DNA from: Methylobacterium sp. Leaf123
GTDB taxonomy: Bacteria > Pseudomonadota > Alphaproteobacteria > Rhizobiales > Beijerinckiaceae
Direction: 5' to 3'
Assembly: GCF_001423405.1 (NCBI RefSeq)
Contig: NZ_LMNS01000034.1
Location: forward strand, 62,526-126,525
Length of the DNA stretch: 64,000 nt
Part shown: positions 25,710 through 34,005 of the stretch, in pieces
Position numbering within the stretch: position 1 is the stretch's first letter
How the letters are laid out: the number at the start of each line of letters is the position of its first letter
Made by a program: the position numbers and the translations under genes
The notes under the pieces: generated by a model
Seen by the model: the letters and a program-made list of their open reading frames with translations, nothing else
What the model was told of the DNA's origin: nothing
Databases searched by the model: none

Positions 25710-26933
25710 TCACTTCTGTCCGTCGAGCCAGGCAAGCATCCCCTTCGCCGCGGCCCGGCCGCTGGCGAAGGCTGCCTGAAGCAGGTAGCCACCGGTCGGT
25801 GCTTCCCAGTCGAGCATCTCGCCGGCGAGGAAGAGGCCGGGCCGCGCCCGCAGCATGAACTGCGCATCGAGCTCGGCGAAGGTGACACCGCCCGCCGTCG
25901 AGATCGCCCGCGCGATCGGGGCCGGCCCGAGGAGCCGGAGCGGCGCCGCCTTGATCGCCGCCGCCAGCGTTCCGGCTTCCGTCGGCAGGGCGTTGCCATG
26001 CGCCTCGCGCAGCAAGCCGATGGCGGCGGGGCTCAGCGCGGCCGCCTTGCGCAGGCGGGTGGAGAGACTCTCGCCGGGCCGGCTTCGGGCGAGGCGCGCT
26101 CGGAGTGCGTCGGGCTCGAGATCCGGGCGCAGATCGAGGATGAGTTCGGCGACGCCGTCGCGCTCGACCGCCTCGCGGAGCGGCCGCGAGAGCGCGTAGA
26201 TCACCCCGCCCTCGATGCCGTCCGCCGTGGCGACCGCCTCGCCGCGGGCGCTCGCCCCACCGATGCGCGCGGCAAGGCGCTTGAGCGGCTCGCCGGCGAA
26301 GCGCCCCGAGAAATGCGCCGACCACGCGACGCGGAAGCCGACATTGGCGGGCCTGAGGGGGGCGACCGCGACGCCGTTCCCCTCCAGCAGCGGTACCCAG
26401 GCCCCGTCCGATCCGAGCCGCGGCCAGCTCGCCCCGCCGAGCGCGAGCAGCGTCGCCCGCGGCCGGACGCGGAGCGGGCCCTCCGGCGTCTCGAAGGTCA
26501 GCGCGCCCTCGTCCAGGCCGACGAGCCGGTGCCGGGTGCGGATCGCGACGCCCGAGGCCTCGAGGCGGGTGAGCCAGGCGCGCAGCAGCGGCGAGGCCTT
26601 GAAGCTGTCCGGAAACACCCGGCCGCTCGACCCGACGAAGGTGTTTTGCCCCAAAGCCTCGCACCATGCCCGCAGCGCGTCCGGCGGATAGGCCTCAACC
26701 GCGGCCGGCAGGCGCGGATCGACGGGGGCGTAACGCCCCAGGAAATCCGGCAGCGGCTCGGAATGGGTCAGGTTGAGCCCGCCGCGCCCGGCAATGAGCA
26801 GCTTGCGGCCGACGGAGGGCATGCGCTCGTAGATGGTGACGGGTTGCCCCGCCCCGGCCAGCACCTCCGCCGCCATGAGCCCCGCCGGCCCGCCGCCGAC
26901 GATGGCGATTCCATGCTCTCGATCCGCGTCCAT
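25710..26933 (-). CDS. NAD(P)/FAD-dependent flavoprotein (HI0933/TIGR03862-like)
   Basis: 407 residues from ATG 26933. Rossmann FAD motif IAIVGGGPAGLMAAEVLA (9-26), then GRKLLIAGRGGLNLTHSEP, the HI0933-family signature, and the C-terminal GVTFAELDAQFMLRARPGLFLAGEMLDWEAPTGGY. The family includes BaiN-like proteins; the reaction is usually unassigned. Its stop lies next to that of the collagen-like gene. Confidence 0.88.
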   Translation of the reverse strand: MDADREHGIAIVGGGPAGLMAAEVLAGAGQPVTIYERMPSVGRKLLIAGRGGLNLTHSEPLPDFLGRYAPVDPRLPAAVEAYPPDALRAWCEALGQNTFVGSSGRVFPDSFKASPLLRAWLTRLEASGVAIRTRHRLVGLDEGALTFETPEGPLRVRPRATLLALGGASWPRLGSDGAWVPLLEGNGVAVAPLRPANVGFRVAWSAHFSGRFAGEPLKRLAARIGGASARGEAVATADGIEGGVIYALSRPLREAVERDGVAELILDLRPDLEPDALRARLARSRPGESLSTRLRKAAALSPAAIGLLREAHGNALPTEAGTLAAAIKAAPLRLLGPAPIARAISTAGGVTFAELDAQFMLRARPGLFLAGEMLDWEAPTGGYLLQAAFASGRAAAKGMLAWLDGQK

Positions 26934-27248
26934 GATCCGGGGCAGGGCCCGCAGACACCGTTCCTGTCAAGCGCGGCCGGGCTGAAAATCAGCAGATGCA
27001 CTTTGTGGGTAAGGATCAGGGATGAAAATCGCCCTGCCCTTGATTCGACGCGATCGCGCGTCTAACTGCCCGACATCGGCTGCGGGCCCCTCTGGCGGAA
27101 CGCGCACCGTCCCCCTCGCGATGCTCCCGGCACTCCGGTGAGATCATCCGTCCGCCGGATCGGCGGCCCGTTCGGGAGGGAGGCGGCAGACGCGTCCGCG
27201 ATGTCGGAGCCGATGCTCTCCCAAAAGCGAAGCATCCGGTCCCGCGCA
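26934..27248. other. Gene-free stretch upstream of the TerC gene
   Basis: About 315 bases between divergent genes. A GCTGAAAATCAGC hairpin lies near 26981, and CGACGCGATCGCGCGTC near 27048 is nearly palindromic. I looked for a manganese (yybP-ykoY) riboswitch, which precedes some TerC-family genes, and did not find its core. Confidence 0.4.
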
Positions 27249-28274
27249 ATGATGATGGAATTTTTTACCCACGAATGGCTCGGCAAGCCCGTCTGGATGT
27301 GGCTCGGCTTCCACGCCCTGGTGGCCGGTCTGCTGGCCTTCGATCTCGGCCTGCTCCACCGCGACAAGAACCACGAGATCGGCGTGAAGGAGAGCCTGCT
27401 CCTCACCGCCTTCTACTTCACCCTCGGCCTCGCCTTCGGCGGCTGGATCTGGTGGATGCTCGGGTTCGACCCGGCCCAGGAATACGTCACCGGTCTCGTG
27501 ATCGAGAAGTCGCTGTCGATGGACAACGTCTTCGTGATCGCGGTGATCCTCACCTCGCTCGGCGTGCCGCGGGCGGCGCAGCACCGGGTTCTGGTCTGGG
27601 GCATCCTCGCGGCGGTGCTGCTGCGCGGCCTGATGATCGGGCTCGGCTCGGCCCTGGTCCAGCAGGCGCATTGGGTGCTCTCGATCTTCGCCGTCTTCCT
27701 GATCTATGTCGGCATCAAGATGCTCGTCTCGAAGGAGGAGAACGAGCGGGACATCCAGAACAGTGCCTCCATGCGCCTGCTCAAGAAGTGGGTGCGCATC
27801 ACCGATAAGCCGGAGGGCCAGCACTTCATCGTCCGCAAGCCCGACCCGAAGACGGGCAAGCTGGTGTGCTGGCTGACGCCGCTCGCCGTGGCGCTCGTGC
27901 TCGTGAACATTGCGGACGTGATCTTCGCCGTCGACAGCGTGCCGGCGATCTTCGCCATCACCACCGACCCGTTCATCGTCTACACCTCGAACATTTTCGC
28001 GATCCTGGGCCTGCGCGCGCTCTACTTCGCGCTCGCCGCGATGGTGGACCGCTTCGCCTACCTGAAGACGGCACTCGCCCTCATCCTGCTGTTCATCGGC
28101 ACCAAAATCATGGTCGCCGACACGCTGGGCTTCATCCACCTGCCGCCGTGGGTCTCGCTCGTCGTCACCCTGGTCCTGCTCACCATCGGCGTCGTCTACA
28201 GCCTGTGGCGCACCCGCGGCTTGGCGGAGCCGGAGGCCGAGAAGGCCGGTGCGGAAGTCGCGCACCGAACCTGA
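27249..28274 (+). CDS. TerC-family integral membrane protein (Alx-like)
   Basis: 341 residues; three consecutive ATGs (27249-27257) leave the exact start open. Eight or nine helices; family motifs GLVIEKSLSMDNVFVIAVIL and NIADVIFAVDSVPAIFAITTDPFIVYTSNIFAILGLRALYFAL, with paired aspartates suited to metal ions. Relatives (Alx, MeeY/MeeF) move manganese across the membrane or load exported metalloproteins; that role is inferred. Soluble loop of about 50 residues near 150-205. Confidence 0.9.
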   Translation: MMMEFFTHEWLGKPVWMWLGFHALVAGLLAFDLGLLHRDKNHEIGVKESLLLTAFYFTLGLAFGGWIWWMLGFDPAQEYVTGLVIEKSLSMDNVFVIAVILTSLGVPRAAQHRVLVWGILAAVLLRGLMIGLGSALVQQAHWVLSIFAVFLIYVGIKMLVSKEENERDIQNSASMRLLKKWVRITDKPEGQHFIVRKPDPKTGKLVCWLTPLAVALVLVNIADVIFAVDSVPAIFAITTDPFIVYTSNIFAILGLRALYFALAAMVDRFAYLKTALALILLFIGTKIMVADTLGFIHLPPWVSLVVTLVLLTIGVVYSLWRTRGLAEPEAEKAGAEVAHRT

Positions 28275-28415
28275 CGCCGGCAAGATCCGCGAAGCGTGCC
28301 TTCCCGTTCCGGCACGCTTCGCTGGCAGGGTGGCGGAGGGTTCGTTCACGATCTTGCGCGATGCTGGGGACAGGCCGGGGAACCGGCTGCGTTCCCAGCG
28401 TTTTCGGGCCTGACC

Positions 28416-28718
28416 ATGCGGCGTTTCCTGACCAGCGGCATCAAGGCGATCCTGGCCATCGCCGTTCTTTCCACAGCCGCCCATTGGGCGATGCGCGTCC
28501 AGCGCGAGCCCGCCTCACCGGCCCTGCCGGTGGCGGCGCTCGCCGATCCCGTCACCACCGGCTCCATCGCCGCGCGCAAGCCTGAGCGCCTGTCACCGGA
28601 GGCGGCCGTGATGCCGGCAAGCCTCGGCGGGGGCGTCGACAAGGATCACCTGGCCAAGCTGATGGCCGGCGCCGCGTCAGAACGGCCGAAGATTCAGAAG
28701 GCCGTCGCCAAGCGCTGA
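28416..28718 (+). CDS. Small membrane-anchored or secreted hypothetical protein
   Basis: 100 residues from ATG 28416. N-terminal hydrophobic segment (about 8-26, GIKAILAIAVLSTAAHWAM) reads as an anchor or signal. The rest is Ala/Pro rich with a charged C-terminal helix (DKDHLAKLMAGAASERPKIQKAVAKR). No domain recognised. A terminator follows. Confidence 0.6.
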   Translation: MRRFLTSGIKAILAIAVLSTAAHWAMRVQREPASPALPVAALADPVTTGSIAARKPERLSPEAAVMPASLGGGVDKDHLAKLMAGAASERPKIQKAVAKR

Positions 28719-28746
28719 CAGTGGCCCGTCATCGGGCATAAAAATA

Positions 28747-28776
28747 GCCGCCGACCCTGAGGATCGGCGGCTTTGT
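28747..28776. terminator. Rho-independent terminator, probably bidirectional
   Basis: Stem GCCGCCGA (28747-28754) / TCGGCGGC (28764-28771) with TTTGT after it and AAAATA before it, between the convergent genes ending at 28718 and 28794. Confidence 0.85.
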
Positions 28777-28793
28777 CATGCCGGTGGGATGGG

Positions 28794-29372
28794 TCAGGCG
28801 GCGAGCTGACGCGGCGCGTGGCGGCCTTCCTTCACCTCCTCGACGATCTTGGCGCAGAAGGCCTCGAGGTCGCCGGGGTTGCGGCTGGTGATGATGCCGC
28901 CATCGGTGACGACCTCCTTGTCCTGCCAGTCGCCGCCGGCGTTGATCACGTCGGTCTTGATCGAGGCGAACGAGGTGAGCGTGCGCCCCTTCACCGCGCC
29001 GGCTTCGATCAGCAGCCAGGGGCCGTGACAGATCGCGGCCACGACCTTGCCGGAGGTGACGAAAGCCCGGACCACGTCGAGCGCCGTCGGCTCAAGGCGC
29101 AGCTTGTCCGGATTGATCTGCCCGCCCGGCAGAACCAGCGCATCGTAATCGGCGGGGTTCACGCTCTCGAGATCGAGATCGACCGGCACGTCCTTGCCCC
29201 AATCGGTCTTGTCCCAACCGCGGATGGTCGCCTTGGACTGACGGGATGTCGGGCTCGCCACGGTGACCGTGGCACCCGCTTCCTTCAGCTTGGCCTGCGG
29301 CACCGTCAGCTCACTTTCCTCGAACCCGTCGGTGGCGACGATGAGGATCTTGGCCGCGCGAAAATCGGGCAT
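28794..29372 (-). CDS. DJ-1/PfpI family protein
   Basis: 192 residues of the class I glutamine-amidotransferase-like fold. Conserved acid Glu19 (DGFEESEL), nucleophile Cys115-His116 in AICHGPW, and the family's VTDGGIITSRNPGDLEAF tail. It is close to YhbO/PfpI/GSP18 general stress proteins, reported as deglycases or proteases; which applies here is unknown. Single gene with a terminator on its 3' side. Confidence 0.9.
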   Translation of the reverse strand: MPDFRAAKILIVATDGFEESELTVPQAKLKEAGATVTVASPTSRQSKATIRGWDKTDWGKDVPVDLDLESVNPADYDALVLPGGQINPDKLRLEPTALDVVRAFVTSGKVVAAICHGPWLLIEAGAVKGRTLTSFASIKTDVINAGGDWQDKEVVTDGGIITSRNPGDLEAFCAKIVEEVKEGRHAPRQLAA

Positions 29373-29545
29373 GGATTGGCTCCGTTGATGTCAGGGATTG
29401 CCGGGCCAACCGATCGCTTCCGGTGAGGTTCCAAGCGCCGTCACGGCGCCGCACCGAGGCAGCCCAGGAGACGAAGGAAGAACGGAACCGGACCGAAGGG
29501 CATGTGTTGGTCCGCCAAACCGAAAAGCCAGACAGGAGGCGGTCC

Positions 29546-29767
29546 ATGGCCAATCCCGGCGCCCCGATCCCCGAGCCCACCCCCGGTGGACAGATCCCCA
29601 GCGATCTTCCCCCGCCGCCGCAACCCGACGACCTGCCCGATATCGGCCCGACCGGACCGCGCACGCCCTACCCGGTCGATGACCCGAACATCGACGAACC
29701 GCGCGGCCCCGGCTCCGAGCCGGACTATCTGCCCGGCGGACCGACCGATCCCGGCATCCGGCTCTGA
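29546..29767 (+). CDS. Small proline-rich acidic protein
   Basis: 73 residues from ATG 29546 with AGGAGG about eight bases upstream. Composition is dominated by Pro, Gly and Asp (IPEPTPGGQIPSDLPPPPQP), no signal peptide, no cysteine, expected to be disordered. It is followed by a strong terminator, so it is a single transcription unit. No function recognised. Confidence 0.65.
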   Translation: MANPGAPIPEPTPGGQIPSDLPPPPQPDDLPDIGPTGPRTPYPVDDPNIDEPRGPGSEPDYLPGGPTDPGIRL

Positions 29768-29778
29768 TCGGAGGCCGA

Positions 29779-29808
29779 GGCCGCACCCCCTTCGAGCGGG
29801 GTGCGGCC
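29779..29808 (+). terminator. Strong stem-loop terminator
   Basis: Eleven-bp stem GGCCGCACCCC (29779-29789) / GGGGTGCGGCC (29798-29808), 11 bases after the stop at 29767. The T-rich run comes about ten bases later (TTGTATTTT). Confidence 0.75.
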
Positions 29809-29947
29809 AACGGACGTTGTATTTTCGTCACAACCTGACAACCCCGAGGGATGTCTCCATTCGCCGGTCGTCAGCACGCTTGCGTTGAGACGGAGCCGTC
29901 TCAACAACCGCCCCACCGCACGCAGATGCGGCAGGGGACACAATCTT

Positions 29948-30382
29948 ATGTTCAAGCAATCGTTGGCCGCCGCGCTCGTCGCGGTGAGCCTTGCCGCGTG
30001 TGGAAGCGTCACGCGCGGCACCTCCGAGCTGATCGCCTTCACCTCCGAGCCGCCGGGTGCCGCCGTCGCCACCACGACAAACCGATACTGCCCGACCACG
30101 CCCTGCTCGCTCGACGTGCCCCGCTCGGAAGAGTTCGACGTCACCTTCACAAAACCCGGCTTCCAGCCGCAAACGGTGCCGGTGCGTACCAAGGTGGCCG
30201 GTACGGGGGCTGCAGGCTTCGCCGGCAACGTCCTGGCCGGCGGCCTCGTCGGCATGGGTGTGGATGCCTATACCGGTGCGGCCATGGACCACACGCCCAA
30301 TCCCGTCGCGGTCACCCTGGTGCCGGATGCCTTGCCGAGCGCGGAGCGCACGCGTCGCCGCCGCGGCAGGCCGGGCGTCTAA
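29948..30382 (+). CDS. PEGA-like lipoprotein
   Basis: 144 residues from ATG 29948. Lipobox LAAC places the lipidated cysteine near residue 18. Residues 28-80 resemble a PEGA domain: AFTSEPPGAAVATTTNRYCPTTPC, then FDVTFTKPGFQPQTVPV. A glycine-rich hydrophobic segment (GFAGNVLAGGLVGMGVDAYTGA) may insert in a membrane. Envelope lipoprotein of unknown role; similar proteins are common in Rhizobiales. Confidence 0.75.
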   Translation: MFKQSLAAALVAVSLAACGSVTRGTSELIAFTSEPPGAAVATTTNRYCPTTPCSLDVPRSEEFDVTFTKPGFQPQTVPVRTKVAGTGAAGFAGNVLAGGLVGMGVDAYTGAAMDHTPNPVAVTLVPDALPSAERTRRRRGRPGV

Positions 30383-30439
30383 CCGGAAGAAGCGCGACCG
30401 CCGCTCTGCCGAAGCATGACGCTTCCGCGGAGCCGGCCT

Positions 30440-30829
30440 TCAATGCCCGCCGTGAGACGTCCGCACGTCCCGCGGCGCGGCCAGGATCTCGCTGAGGCTG
30501 GAGGCGACGTGGCGCGCCTCCTCGTCGGTCAGGCGGAGTTGGAACGGCGGGAGCGCGCCGGCCTGGAGGGCCACCACCGCTTGCCCCTGCTCGTCGGTGC
30601 CCACCTCGATCGCCGAGGAGGTCACGTCGAGCATGGCTACTTCCTCGTCGCCGTTCTCGTCGGGCAGATCGACCTCGCCGTCGTCATCGATGGCGGTGAG
30701 GAGTTGGCCGACGGCGCGCACGAGCGCGCGGGCGGCGCGGGCATCCATGACCACCGCCGTCGATTGGTCGTCCTTCTGGAACGAAAGCTGGATGTTCGCG
30801 CCTTCAAGGGAAACCGAGATGCCCGCCAT
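30440..30829 (-). CDS. Hypothetical acidic protein
   Basis: 129 residues from ATG 30829 (MAGISVSLEGANIQLSF); an alternative start at 30886 adds 19 residues. Strongly acidic centre (DDDGEVDLPDENGDEEVAMLD), helix-rich ends (ARAARALVRAVGQLLTAI; LTDEEARHVASSLSEIL). No signal peptide and no known domain recognised. Confidence 0.6.
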   Translation of the reverse strand: MAGISVSLEGANIQLSFQKDDQSTAVVMDARAARALVRAVGQLLTAIDDDGEVDLPDENGDEEVAMLDVTSSAIEVGTDEQGQAVVALQAGALPPFQLRLTDEEARHVASSLSEILAAPRDVRTSHGGH

Positions 30830-31174
30830 GTACCGCCTGACTGCACTGCCTTGGAGCGGTGCGTAACCGCCTGGATTGACGATCATATATGCACCGGCCC
30901 CGGACTTTGTCACAGGGTGGCGGCGGCAGTACTCCAGGCTCGTTTGGCCTGCGTCACTTCCGCCTCGCGCGCGTAGCGCCGGGGCGGCAGGGTTCCGTTC
31001 CGCCTTGTTAAGGCCGCATCGTCCGCCTACATGTAGTCGTGACGGGCGCGGCGGAGCGGATGGCTTCGGTCCATTTGCAACCCGCTTGTCATCCCGCAAA
31101 ATCGGCGGACGCTGCCAGGTGCTCGCTTCGAGCAGATGCTTGCGCTTGGCGTGTGAAGAACGAAGGAACTATTC
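30830..31174. other. Gene-free stretch; probable long leader of the cold-shock gene
   Basis: About 345 bases between divergent genes. Cold-shock genes often have long structured 5' leaders, and this region would supply one, but I cannot identify a cold box or promoter with confidence. Confidence 0.4.
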
Positions 31175-31384
31175 GTGGATACTGGGACTGTTAAGTGGTT
31201 CAACGAGACCAAGGGCTACGGCTTCATTCAGCCGGATGACGGCGGCAAGGACGTGTTCGTCCACATCTCCGCTGTCGAGCGTGCAGGCCTGCGCAACCTC
31301 GTCGAGGGCCAGAAGGTGTCCTATGAGGTTCTGACCGACAAGCGCAGCGGCAAGGACGCAGCCGGCAATCTGCAGGCCGTCTAA
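31175..31384 (+). CDS. Cold-shock domain protein (CspA family)
   Basis: 69 residues from a GTG start with AAGGA upstream. Single cold-shock domain with RNP1 KGYGFIQ (13-19) and RNP2 VFVHI (27-31), which bind single-stranded RNA/DNA and melt RNA structure. TGTVKWFNETKGYGF is the standard opening. Several paralogues are usual in this group, so cold induction of this one is not assured. Confidence 0.97.
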   Translation: MDTGTVKWFNETKGYGFIQPDDGGKDVFVHISAVERAGLRNLVEGQKVSYEVLTDKRSGKDAAGNLQAV

Positions 31385-31592
31385 GTCGCTTCGGGACTGG
31401 CGTTGAGCCGGCCCGACCGCGCATTCTAAAACCAACGAAGCGGCACCCACCGGACGAAGGCTCTCGGAACGCGTTTCCAGGGATGTCTTGCGGCGGGCGC
31501 CGCCGACGCCAAAATCACCAGACCAAAACAACCAGAAACGACACCGGCCACGCCGAGAGGGCGCGGGATCCGGTGCGAGAAGAAGAACAACA

Positions 31593-31820
31593 ATGAAATT
31601 CGAGTTCCGGCGCCAGGACGGCGCCATTTCGCCCGTGACCAACGCGGCGACATTCCGGGTGGGCAGCTTGGTCGATACGCAGGCACGCAGCCCGCAGGCC
31701 GATCTCAGCCACCTCATCGACGCTTCCTACGAGTATCACTCCCCGCGCGAACTGCGCTGGCACCTCGCCGACCGCCTCGGGGTTACCCCGGCCGTCGTCC
31801 GGTTGCAGGAAGCCGCCTGA
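31593..31820 (+). CDS. Small hypothetical protein
   Basis: 75 residues from ATG 31593 with AAGAAGAA upstream. Central segment DLSHLIDASYEYHSPRELRWHLADRLGVTP looks like a compact helical fold. No signal peptide. It follows the cold-shock gene by 208 bases on the same strand. No domain recognised. Confidence 0.6.
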   Translation: MKFEFRRQDGAISPVTNAATFRVGSLVDTQARSPQADLSHLIDASYEYHSPRELRWHLADRLGVTPAVVRLQEAA

Positions 31821-31891
31821 CCGACCCGGCCTCGCCCCCATCCAGAGCGAGGCCAACCGGCCGCCGCCACGAGGCAGGCGGCCTCACACCA

Positions 31892-31983
31892 AATCCGATC
31901 GATTCCTTTGGAAAAGCCGGATTGGCCTTGGCTCGAGCGCCGCTCGGGACGAGCAAGACGCGTCCCGCTTGGATCAAGCGGGA
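31892..31983. repeat. Composite two-hairpin element, copy A
   Basis: Hairpin 1: AATCCG (31892-31897) / CGGATT (31918-31923) enclosing TTCC/GGAA around a TTT loop. Hairpin 2: TCCCGCTTG (31963-31971) / CAAGCGGGA (31975-31983). Copy B at 55335-55436 has the same order with altered but still paired stems. Confidence 0.75.
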
Positions 31984-31996
31984 ACCGCCTCTGAAC

Positions 31997-32036
31997 GCAT
32001 TCCGACGAAGTGGCCATCGGTTCGTCGAAGGAATGC
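31997..32036. repeat. GTGGCC-loop hairpin, covariant copy
   Basis: Outer stem GCATTCC (31997-32003) / GGAATGC (32030-32036); inner stem GACGAA / TTCGTC; loop begins GTGGCC. Same layout as the copies at 35348 and 36579 but with different, still complementary, stem bases. Confidence 0.75.
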
Positions 32037-32092
32037 GCGTCAAAAGAAGGACCGAGAGACGCCGGCCTGATGCCATCCGGTCGGATACGGTT

Positions 32093-32533
32093 CTAGATCA
32101 AACCCAACGCCACCAATTCCCGCCTCAAGCTCTCGGGCATCTCGGCGACCTCCCCGGCACTGGCCCGGTCGAGGTCGGCGGGCGCGTCAGCCGCTTCGAG
32201 ATAGCGCCAGCCCTGGAACGGGCGGCAGGGGCGCGGCGAGACCGGCGTCACCGCCGGATCGAGCACGAGGCGGCAGCGGTCGATCCCGTCGCTTCCCGTG
32301 ACCGGCTCGATGGCGCGAATCGACTGACGGCAGGTCAGCGTCCCCTTCATCACCCAATAGATCGACCCGCCACCGGCGATGGCCGCTGCGCGCTTGGGGA
32401 ACATGCGGGTGACGTGGACCGTCTCCGGCTCCTGGCCGAGGCGCACAGCCTCCGCCCGGTAATGTGCGATCCGCGCCTCCAGCTCCTCGATGGAGGAGGG
32501 ACCGACGCACAGCTTCAGAAGATGCAGGGCCAT
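32093..32533 (-). CDS. DUF1489 family protein
   Basis: 146 residues from ATG 32533 (MALHLLKLCVGPSSIEELE). The HLLKLCVG start, VHVTRMFPKR and GGSIYWVMKGTLTCRQSI stretches match DUF1489, an alphaproteobacterial family of unknown function. No signal peptide; cytoplasmic. Last gene before the repeat-rich gap on its 3' side. Confidence 0.8.
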   Translation of the reverse strand: MALHLLKLCVGPSSIEELEARIAHYRAEAVRLGQEPETVHVTRMFPKRAAAIAGGGSIYWVMKGTLTCRQSIRAIEPVTGSDGIDRCRLVLDPAVTPVSPRPCRPFQGWRYLEAADAPADLDRASAGEVAEMPESLRRELVALGLI

Positions 32534-32629
32534 GACCGGGCCCGTATAAGGCATCCGCCGGAAAAGGGGCCGCCGGATTTCAGACCGAAAGATGCGGCAT
32601 GACGAACCGCATCGCCCGGAGTCACGCCC

Positions 32630-33847
32630 TTACGCGAAGAGCGCGATCTTTTCCTCGATGCTCAGGGTATCGAGATCGGGAAAGGCCGCGGCGAGATCGT
32701 CGGTCGCCACCGGCTCGACCGACGCCACGACCAAGGGCTCGGCCACCGGCATGACCGCTTCGGGGGCGGCCGGGATGATGAGCTCGGCAACCGGCTCGGG
32801 CTCTTCCACCGCATCGAACGCGTCGATGTCCGACACGATTTCGAACGCGGCCTCGTCCTGCGCCTCGAACTCGACCTCCAATTCCGGCTCGACCTCCAAT
32901 TCCGGTTCAACCGGAGCCGGAGCGAGGATCGCCGAGACGGTCTCCGGTTCGGCTGCGGCTTCGATCTCCGGCATTTCGAACGCGAAGAGATCCTCCGGGA
33001 TCTCATCCGCCAGAACGGCGACGGGCGTCGCCATCTCGATCGTGACCGGCTCCGCCGGCGCCTCGTCGCGCGCCGGTTCCGGCGCCTCGGGGCTGGCCGG
33101 CAGGAAGGCGAGGTCGTCGTCGAGCACCACGGTCGGCAAGGGCCGCAGGGTCGACATGGCCGGCGCGGGCACCGGCCCTTCCATATCAAGGAAGCGATCG
33201 ACATCGCTCTGATCGAGGGCGGCGGCCGGCGCAGGCGCGTCCTCGCCGAGCGGCGGCACGCCGTCCTCGGAGCTGCCCCAGATCCCGATCATCGAAGCGA
33301 TGCGGTTCTCGAGGTAGCGCAGGGTATGCACCACGCGGCTTGTGCGCTGCGCGGTGAGATCCTGGAACGAACAGGCCGTGTAGATCTGCGTGGCGTGCCG
33401 ATCGAGGGCGTCGCACAGCTCGGAATCGATTCCGGTCTCGCGCAGGGTCCAGGCGGCCTCCTGCACTTCCTCGGCGGCGCTGAGGATGTCGGAGGTCGCC
33501 CGCTCGGTGGCCCGCACGATGGCATCGAGAGCTTCCGAGGCGACCGTGAGACGGCTCTCGCCCTGCTCGGCGGTCGAGAGGGCGGCCACCTCCGCGCGGG
33601 TGCGGGCGATGGCGTCGGCCATCTCCATCAGGTCGCCGCGGAAGCGCCCGACATCATCCGGCCGATCCGTCGTGACGACGTTCTCGATGCGCCGGATCGC
33701 GTCCAGCAGCACCTCGGTGTCGGCATTGCGGTTGCGGCGGGCATATTCGGTCAGAAACCACCGGCCGCGCTCGGTCTCCCGGACGGCGTCCTCGATGGCA
33801 TCGTATTGCGACGCGTCCAGAGGCGTCAGGGAACGGGAACTCGACAT
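32630..33847 (-). CDS. CheZ-like protein phosphatase with long acidic tail
   Basis: 405 residues from ATG 33847. Residues 10-190 are helical, with a CheZ-type active-site motif: FQDLTAQ, Asp163 and Gln167 equivalent to the CheZ catalytic pair, followed by RVVHTLRYLENRI. CheZ dephosphorylates CheY-P in the cytoplasm. Residues 200-395 form an acidic Glu/Pro/Ala region with short repeats (PELEVEPELEVEFE). The tail ends in LDTLSIEEKIALFA, which could act like the terminal CheY-binding helix. No chemotaxis gene adjoins. Confidence 0.7.
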   Translation of the reverse strand: MSSSRSLTPLDASQYDAIEDAVRETERGRWFLTEYARRNRNADTEVLLDAIRRIENVVTTDRPDDVGRFRGDLMEMADAIARTRAEVAALSTAEQGESRLTVASEALDAIVRATERATSDILSAAEEVQEAAWTLRETGIDSELCDALDRHATQIYTACSFQDLTAQRTSRVVHTLRYLENRIASMIGIWGSSEDGVPPLGEDAPAPAAALDQSDVDRFLDMEGPVPAPAMSTLRPLPTVVLDDDLAFLPASPEAPEPARDEAPAEPVTIEMATPVAVLADEIPEDLFAFEMPEIEAAAEPETVSAILAPAPVEPELEVEPELEVEFEAQDEAAFEIVSDIDAFDAVEEPEPVAELIIPAAPEAVMPVAEPLVVASVEPVATDDLAAAFPDLDTLSIEEKIALFA

Positions 33848-34005
33848 CACACCCCGCAAAGACTCGGGCCCCACCGCGAGGAGTGCCGCGACGATTGACG
33901 GTCGGCGGCAGATTGACAGGCGTGCTTTAACAGCGGCTTACGCTTCGCCCCGCCGCGCGACGTTTTTGACCGATCGAAAGAGGCGGCCCGCTTCGCCGCG
34001 ATCCC

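Noticed and set aside
27003..27248. Manganese (yybP-ykoY) riboswitch upstream of the TerC-family gene
   Set aside because: Such a switch precedes alx in E. coli, but I could not find its conserved core or the paired loops here.
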